A model generated the notes under the pieces. That model did not search any database, was not told where the DNA came from, and saw only the letters and a list, made by a program, of their open reading frames with translations. Shown here in pieces: positions 59,613 to 64,000 of a DNA stretch of 64,000 bases; position 1 is the stretch's first letter, and each line of letters begins with the position of its first letter. The stretch is from Gemmatimonadaceae bacterium (GTDB taxonomy: Bacteria; Gemmatimonadota; Gemmatimonadetes; Gemmatimonadales; Gemmatimonadaceae). The stretch covers positions 1 to 64,000 of the forward strand of contig DATLUQ010000011.1 of assembly GCA_035533015.1 (NCBI GenBank). Reading direction: 5' to 3'. A program made the position numbers and the translations under genes.

Positions 59613-62252
59613 TCAATCGTGCGGCGCGGTCAATTCGATGAAGTCCGCACGGCCGCGCAATGACGCAAGGCCGGGATCGAAGTGGATCCACAGCGGCCAC
59701 GCCCCCTCGTCGATCGCGTCGCGCACGCGGGCCACCGCGACATCCCCGTGGCCGAGCAGCGCCGCCACCCGTGCGCGGTACAGGCTTGCGGTCCAGCCGA
59801 CGCGTGACACCGGTTGCGCCGCGAGCCATCGGTCGAGCGATTCGGCGAGCGCCGAATCGCCGGTCTCGGCGGCAAGCCCGGCAAGCTCTCCCCGATAATC
59901 CACGTTAGTGGAGTCTTCCGCGACCAGTTGCCTGGCCATGCGTATGGCCTCGGGATACGCGCCGAGCATCTCCAGCGACCAGCTGGCGACGAGACGTTCC
60001 TCGGGGGTCGAGCGCTCGTCGAGCGGACGACTCCGGTACCACGCAATGGCGCGCGCCGCCGCCTGATGTGCAGCCACCGCGTCGCCGTGCACGGCCAACT
60101 CGCGCGCGATCCAGTTGGCCACCCAGCCCGGCGTCGCGGTGTACTGCGGCCGGCCGTCGGTATACGGCGCAAGTCCGAGGTTCGTCATCTCCACGGGCAG
60201 CGTAAGCGCGCTGTCAATCACAGCCAGCGCCGCCGTCGGACGCGAGAGCGCGGCGAGCGCACGCCCCCGCATCCACGCGCGGCTCAATGGCGCGCTGGCC
60301 GGTATGCGACCGGCCGCCGCGAGCTCTTCGTCGTGGCGGCCCAGGAGATGCAGCGCCTCGGTGAGGTCGCTCCAATAGTCGAAGTGCGTGGTATCCGTGC
60401 TCCAGCCGAGGTCGGTCTGGGGATTGATCCGCTCGAGGAGGTCCAGGGCCCGTTGCGGACGGTCGGCCCACAACGCCGCCGCGGCGGCTGAGAGCTGTAC
60501 GTCAGACGAGCGCGGCTCGAGGTCGGCGCGCTCGAGAGCGAGCCGCAGCATCTCGTCGTTGCGGCCGTGACAGCGCGCCACTGCGATCTGCAGAGACAGG
60601 CCATGTATACGGCCCAGGGGCTGCGACCGCGCGTCGAGAGCGCGCGCCACCGAATCGACCAGCGCGCAGTCATTGACGCTCGCCCCCGTCGTGGCGGCGG
60701 CTATGGCCGCCGCCACAAAGCCGGTGTCCCGGTGCGCTGCCTGGAGGAACAGCGCTTCGGCGTGCCGGCCGTCGCCGTGCCAATACGTGTCCCAACCCTC
60801 CACATAGGCCTGGTACGCGTCGAACGGTGGAACCTCGCCCTCGCCGGGATCCAGAATGGAGTGCGAGTCCACCGCGGACGCGAGGGCCGTCATCACGCGG
60901 GACCGCAATTCGTCGAGCGCGGCGACCGGCGTGCGCACGTTGGCGAAGATCGGCCCTACCGCGCGCACGATGCGCCCCGTGCCAACATCCGTGACAGCCG
61001 CCTGCAGGAACAGCGTATCGCCGGTGCGATAATAGCTGCCCGAGACGAGCATGTCGGCCCCGGTGCGATGCGCCACCGTGATCGGGTCGACCGGTGCGCC
61101 CGCACCCGTGCGGCTCTGCACGAACACCGCATGCGGATCCACCACATCGACGAGGCGCGTGCGCAGGAGTCCCTCCGCGATCCAGTCCTGCGTCATGCGC
61201 CCGAGAGACTGGAGCGACGAGTCCCCCGTACGATTGTCGAACACCGCCACGAGTGCGCGCTTGCGGGTATCGGCGGCGCCTGACTGCCGCGCGTTCTTGG
61301 CGCGCACCACGAGCAGGACGACCGCCGCGGCGGCGCACGCCAGAACTCCCCAGACCACGGCGCGGCGCACGCGTGTCGTCCGTGGCTTCGTCGAAGCAGC
61401 GGCCGAATCGATGAGGGCGGCAGCCGGTGCGCTGGGGCCGTCGGCGGCGGCGGCGTGGACCTCGCCATCCCCCGTGACCGAATCCTGGGTCGGCGGTGCC
61501 GCGAGGCCGGGACGAGCCGCTGGCTGGCGGCTTCCGTCGCGAATTCGCGCGGCGAGTGCCTTGGCCTCTGCGCTCGGTTTTGCGTCGAAGTCGGTAGCCA
61601 GGCGACGCGTAAACGCATCATACAGGCGAAGGGCGCTTCCTGGATCGCTGCCCGCATCGAATAGCGTCATCGCTCGCCGCAGCCAACCCTCGTCGCCGGG
61701 AGCCAGCGCACACGCGCGCTGCGCCCAGTACGCAGCGCCGGCCACGTTGCCGGCCTGTTCTTCACGCTCGACCAGCGCCCGGATGGCCCGCGTGACGAGT
61801 TCGGCCACCCGGAGCCGCTCGCGCGACAACCACTCCTCGAACTCCTCGCCGGCGCTGGCGAAATGGATCCCGGGAAGCAGCTCGCCGTGGTACCAATCCA
61901 CCGCCTCTTCGTATCGGCCTGCCTGGACCGCATCCTGGAGCCTGGTCACGTCGCAGGTCAGCCGCGCCGGGTCGATGGACACCGCGTCGTCGCCGCGGGT
62001 GATGATCGCCCCCTCACCGAGCGCATCGCGCAGATGGTAGAGCGTATTCCGGAGCGCTCGCCGGGCCGCGAACTGGTCCAGATCGGGCCAGAACATCGCG
62101 GCCAGGGTGTCGCGGCGGTGGTACCCGCCGCCGCCGCTGACCGCAAGGTAAGCCAGCAGCGCGAACCGCTTGGGCTGGGCCGGCAACGACGTGATCTCTC
62201 GTCCGTCCGACCCGCGGAGGGCGTGGAGCCCCAGCAGACTGAGCTCGATCAT
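59613..62252 (-). CDS. BTAD transcriptional activator with TPR repeats (879 aa)
   Basis: I start at ATG 62252 (IELSLLGLHALRGSDGREI), the usual start of the winged-helix DNA-binding part (about residues 1-95; LLAYLAVSGGGGYHRRDTL, ALRNTLYHLRDALGEGAI). The BTAD helical domain follows (about 100-245; WYHGELLPGIHFASAGEEFE, ALRLYDAFTRRLATDF). A single membrane helix (about 288-310, VVWGVLACAAAAVVLLVVRA) leads to a TolB-like segment (about 320-420) and TPR-like repeats to the end. Membrane-anchored regulators of this plan are common in Gemmatimonadota. The target genes are unknown; the divergent Met-rich gene is a candidate. Confidence 0.85.
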   Translation of the reverse strand: MIELSLLGLHALRGSDGREITSLPAQPKRFALLAYLAVSGGGGYHRRDTLAAMFWPDLDQFAARRALRNTLYHLRDALGEGAIITRGDDAVSIDPARLTCDVTRLQDAVQAGRYEEAVDWYHGELLPGIHFASAGEEFEEWLSRERLRVAELVTRAIRALVEREEQAGNVAGAAYWAQRACALAPGDEGWLRRAMTLFDAGSDPGSALRLYDAFTRRLATDFDAKPSAEAKALAARIRDGSRQPAARPGLAAPPTQDSVTGDGEVHAAAADGPSAPAAALIDSAAASTKPRTTRVRRAVVWGVLACAAAAVVLLVVRAKNARQSGAADTRKRALVAVFDNRTGDSSLQSLGRMTQDWIAEGLLRTRLVDVVDPHAVFVQSRTGAGAPVDPITVAHRTGADMLVSGSYYRTGDTLFLQAAVTDVGTGRIVRAVGPIFANVRTPVAALDELRSRVMTALASAVDSHSILDPGEGEVPPFDAYQAYVEGWDTYWHGDGRHAEALFLQAAHRDTGFVAAAIAAATTGASVNDCALVDSVARALDARSQPLGRIHGLSLQIAVARCHGRNDEMLRLALERADLEPRSSDVQLSAAAAALWADRPQRALDLLERINPQTDLGWSTDTTHFDYWSDLTEALHLLGRHDEELAAAGRIPASAPLSRAWMRGRALAALSRPTAALAVIDSALTLPVEMTNLGLAPYTDGRPQYTATPGWVANWIARELAVHGDAVAAHQAAARAIAWYRSRPLDERSTPEERLVASWSLEMLGAYPEAIRMARQLVAEDSTNVDYRGELAGLAAETGDSALAESLDRWLAAQPVSRVGWTASLYRARVAALLGHGDVAVARVRDAIDEGAWPLWIHFDPGLASLRGRADFIELTAPHD

Positions 62253-62374
62253 GGGCGGTCGAATGTAGGTCTCGCCGCGTCGCCCGGCAACAAACAGCCA
62301 CGCCACGGCGGAGCGACGCAGCCACCGTACGTTGCCCGGGAATTCGACCGTTCAACGCCAGCCAGGGGGTAACC

Positions 62375-63538
62375 ATGTCTATCGTTCGTTCCGGGATCCG
62401 GATGGGGTTCGGACTCGCCGTCGTCGGGTGGGCCGGCCTCGTGGGGTGGGGCGGAAGTTCCGGGCCCCTTCATTTAATGGGCCCTGCAATTGCCCGCGGC
62501 GCGGTTCTCGCCCCCGGGGATCCGTGCACGCTGCTCTCGGCCAGCGAAGCCGCACCCTTTGTGGGCCCGCTCTCCTCGCCGCCGTACCGGACGAGTGACG
62601 GCGTGCCGGACGTGCACGGCGACCAGTGCGTGTATCGCGGCAAGGACGGGCGCGTGGTGACCGTCGAGGCCAGTTGGAGCGGCGGAGCGGCGGCCAGCAA
62701 GGTCACCCAGGACGTGCCCAACACGGTGGGCAGCGGAATGGCCAAGTCAGGCGCGACGGGCATGGACACCATGGCCCACCGCGTCATGAAGTCCGAGGCG
62801 ACCGGTCCGTGGGATCGCGCGACCTGGATACCCGGCGGCTCGGTGCTCGCCACGAAGGGCGACGCAACCGCCATCATCGACGTGACCGGATCGAGCGGCC
62901 AGGAAAGGGACGCGCTGACGCTGGCCAGGATCGCGGTCCCGCGTCTGGCTCATCCGCTCAACTACGATGGCGCCAAGGCCGTGGCGCTCGCGCCGAAGCC
63001 GGTCGCCCATCCCGCGCACGCGTGCGATTTCATTCCGGTTTCCGAGGTCGTGGCCGCCATCGGCCCACTCGATGGCGCGCCGACTTCCGATTCGCCTGAA
63101 ACGACATGCACGTATCGCGTGCACACGACGCAGGGCGAACGCACGTACGCCGTTTCGTACGGGTGGCAGAACGGCCAGAAGGCGTACGCCGCGCAAACGC
63201 ACGGGATGTCGACGATGGGTGGCATAATGGGCATGCCCGTGAGTTCACCGCTCGACACCATGCACCAATCGCCGCAAATGAAGACGATGATGGGCGCCAT
63301 GATGAAGATGGTCGGCGGCTCATCCAGCCCGCATGGCGCCGCAGCGGCGCCGGGCGCGACCGCGACGGTGGGGATGCGGACGGACACCGCACTCGTCGGG
63401 CCGTGGGACCACGCGGCGCTCCTCCACGGCACGCAGCTCATGGCCGTGCGGCGCGACGTTATGGTCGCCATGAGTCTCCAGTCGGCGGACTACAACAAGG
63501 CGAAGGCGCTCCTGGCAGCCATCTGCTCGCGACTGTGA
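62375..63538 (+). CDS. Exported protein with duplicated domain and Met-rich loop (387 aa)
   Basis: N-terminal hydrophobic signal (about residues 10-30). Two copies of one domain follow. Copy 1 is at about 46-185 (DPCTLLSASEAAPFVGPL, then DQCVYRGKDGRVVTVEASW). Copy 2 is at about 210-385 (HACDFIPVSEVVAAIGPLDG, then TTCTYRVHTTQGERTYAVSY). Each has a Cys pair at matched positions (C-x(2-3)-L/I-S-x-x-E ... C-x-Y-R). The pattern resembles DUF3558-like lipoproteins but the fit is loose. Copy 2 carries a Met-rich loop (about 275-330), with more than ten Met in 40 residues, between His-containing ends. Function unknown. It is divergent from the BTAD regulator. Confidence 0.7.
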   Translation: MSIVRSGIRMGFGLAVVGWAGLVGWGGSSGPLHLMGPAIARGAVLAPGDPCTLLSASEAAPFVGPLSSPPYRTSDGVPDVHGDQCVYRGKDGRVVTVEASWSGGAAASKVTQDVPNTVGSGMAKSGATGMDTMAHRVMKSEATGPWDRATWIPGGSVLATKGDATAIIDVTGSSGQERDALTLARIAVPRLAHPLNYDGAKAVALAPKPVAHPAHACDFIPVSEVVAAIGPLDGAPTSDSPETTCTYRVHTTQGERTYAVSYGWQNGQKAYAAQTHGMSTMGGIMGMPVSSPLDTMHQSPQMKTMMGAMMKMVGGSSSPHGAAAAPGATATVGMRTDTALVGPWDHAALLHGTQLMAVRRDVMVAMSLQSADYNKAKALLAAICSRL

Positions 63539-63566
63539 GCACAACGTGCATCGGAGGGACTTTCAG

Positions 63567-64000
63567 ATGAGCACACGGTCTCGGCGCCTGCTCTGGACCG
63601 CATCAGTCATCCTGGCGTTCATTCTCGGCTACCTGTTGGCGCGCCGGAGATGCGTGCGGGACTCGGCCGGCGCCAGCGGCATGGGCAACACGAGAGTGGT
63701 CGCGAAAGGCGACCCCTCCCAGTCCGCGCGCTCGCACATCAAGCTCGGCACGGGAGAGGGAGCCGCGTCGAGCACGGGCGGGACGTCCGGCAACATCGAC
63801 GGGGGTGTCGACACCGCCAACGGCGGCGGCGCAGCCGGCGGCGGCGGCGGCGCTGATGCCGGTAACGGTGGTGGATCAGGCGTGATGCCCGGCGGTTCCG
63901 GCGTATTCAAGAAGACTCCACGCGAGAGTGATTCCCTGTTCGGTAACTACGTCGCGCGGTTGGCAGAGGATCAGGACAACACCGGCAAGCGCATGTCGGA
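63567..64000 (+). CDS. Gly-rich membrane-anchored protein (partial, right edge)
   Basis: Starts at ATG 63567, 28 bases after the previous stop, and is open to the window end (144 codons). An N-terminal membrane segment (RLLWTASVILAFILGYLLA, about residues 7-25) precedes a basic stretch. A Gly/Ala/Asn-rich low-complexity region follows (about 75-125), then charged sequence. The C-terminus is outside the window. Likely co-transcribed with the Met-rich protein. Function unknown. Confidence 0.65.
   Translation, partial: MSTRSRRLLWTASVILAFILGYLLARRRCVRDSAGASGMGNTRVVAKGDPSQSARSHIKLGTGEGAASSTGGTSGNIDGGVDTANGGGAAGGGGGADAGNGGGSGVMPGGSGVFKKTPRESDSLFGNYVARLAEDQDNTGKRMS

Overview
The window is GC-rich bacterial chromosomal DNA with an ordinary housekeeping core. 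The phylum Gemmatimonadota, or a close relative, is the best guess. This is an inference from four things: the very high GC, a BTAD/TPR-type regulator, the DUF4159/DUF4175/TPR gene block, and a large metalloprotease/beta-propeller/beta-barrel protein. No 16S rRNA gene is present to settle it.

Left arm (1-12.4 kb), accessory and eroded. Two divergent paralogous lipoprotein genes (one cut by the left edge) are separated by 1.3 kb without a credible gene. A second lipoprotein follows. Next come at least two broken IS3-family transposases and the severed C-terminus of an FtsX/MacB-type permease. A three-gene two-component module follows on the minus strand: membrane histidine kinase, double receiver protein, and receiver-PAS-kinase-receiver hybrid. 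The arm ends with a tandem-HTH protein and a tyrosine recombinase beside tRNA-Ser(TGA), with a second tRNA-Ser(GCT) just beyond.

Middle (12.9-31.7 kb). gltX is followed by a LexA-shaped repressor that lacks the autocleavage dyad. A minus-strand run holds a FAH-family hydrolase, a DapL-like aminotransferase and a TonB-like membrane protein. A DinG helicase carries a RadC/JAB domain at its N-terminus. A six-gene overlapping operon runs from an uncharacterised protein and rsmI through DUF4159, DUF4175 and TPR proteins to an 'asparagine synthetase B'-like protein. trxA, methylmalonyl-CoA epimerase, a small lipoprotein and pdxJ follow.

Right-middle (31.7-54.7 kb), mostly plus strand and tightly coupled. 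It begins with a protein carrying two His-less HPt-like domains and a 39-bp tandem repeat, followed by a flippase-like membrane protein, ispE, tRNA-Gln, prs, rplY, pth, ychF and rpsF-rpsR-DUF2232-rplI. Next is a long overlapping run: rsfS, the protease/propeller/barrel protein, two SPOR-like proteins, smc, a FlgD-like secreted protein and an MBL-fold hydrolase. DAHP synthase and lolA close the section. Most junctions here are ATGA/GTGA overlaps, implying translational coupling.

Right arm (54.7-64 kb). A DUF929 thioredoxin-like protein and a VKOR homologue form a disulphide module. The minus-strand genes rpmE, prfA, prmC, ylbF-like and tmk follow, with prfA apparently starting at CTG. The window ends with a fragmentary membrane ORF, a BTAD-TPR regulator, a Met-rich duplicated secreted protein and a Gly-rich protein cut by the right edge.

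Functionally, the core covers translation, chromosome maintenance, PLP, isoprenoid, shikimate and nucleotide precursor synthesis, and envelope biogenesis. The most unusual items are the dyad-less LexA, the JAB-DinG fusion, the His-less HPt repeat protein, the CTG-started prfA, and a purine-rich intergenic repeat present at two loci.
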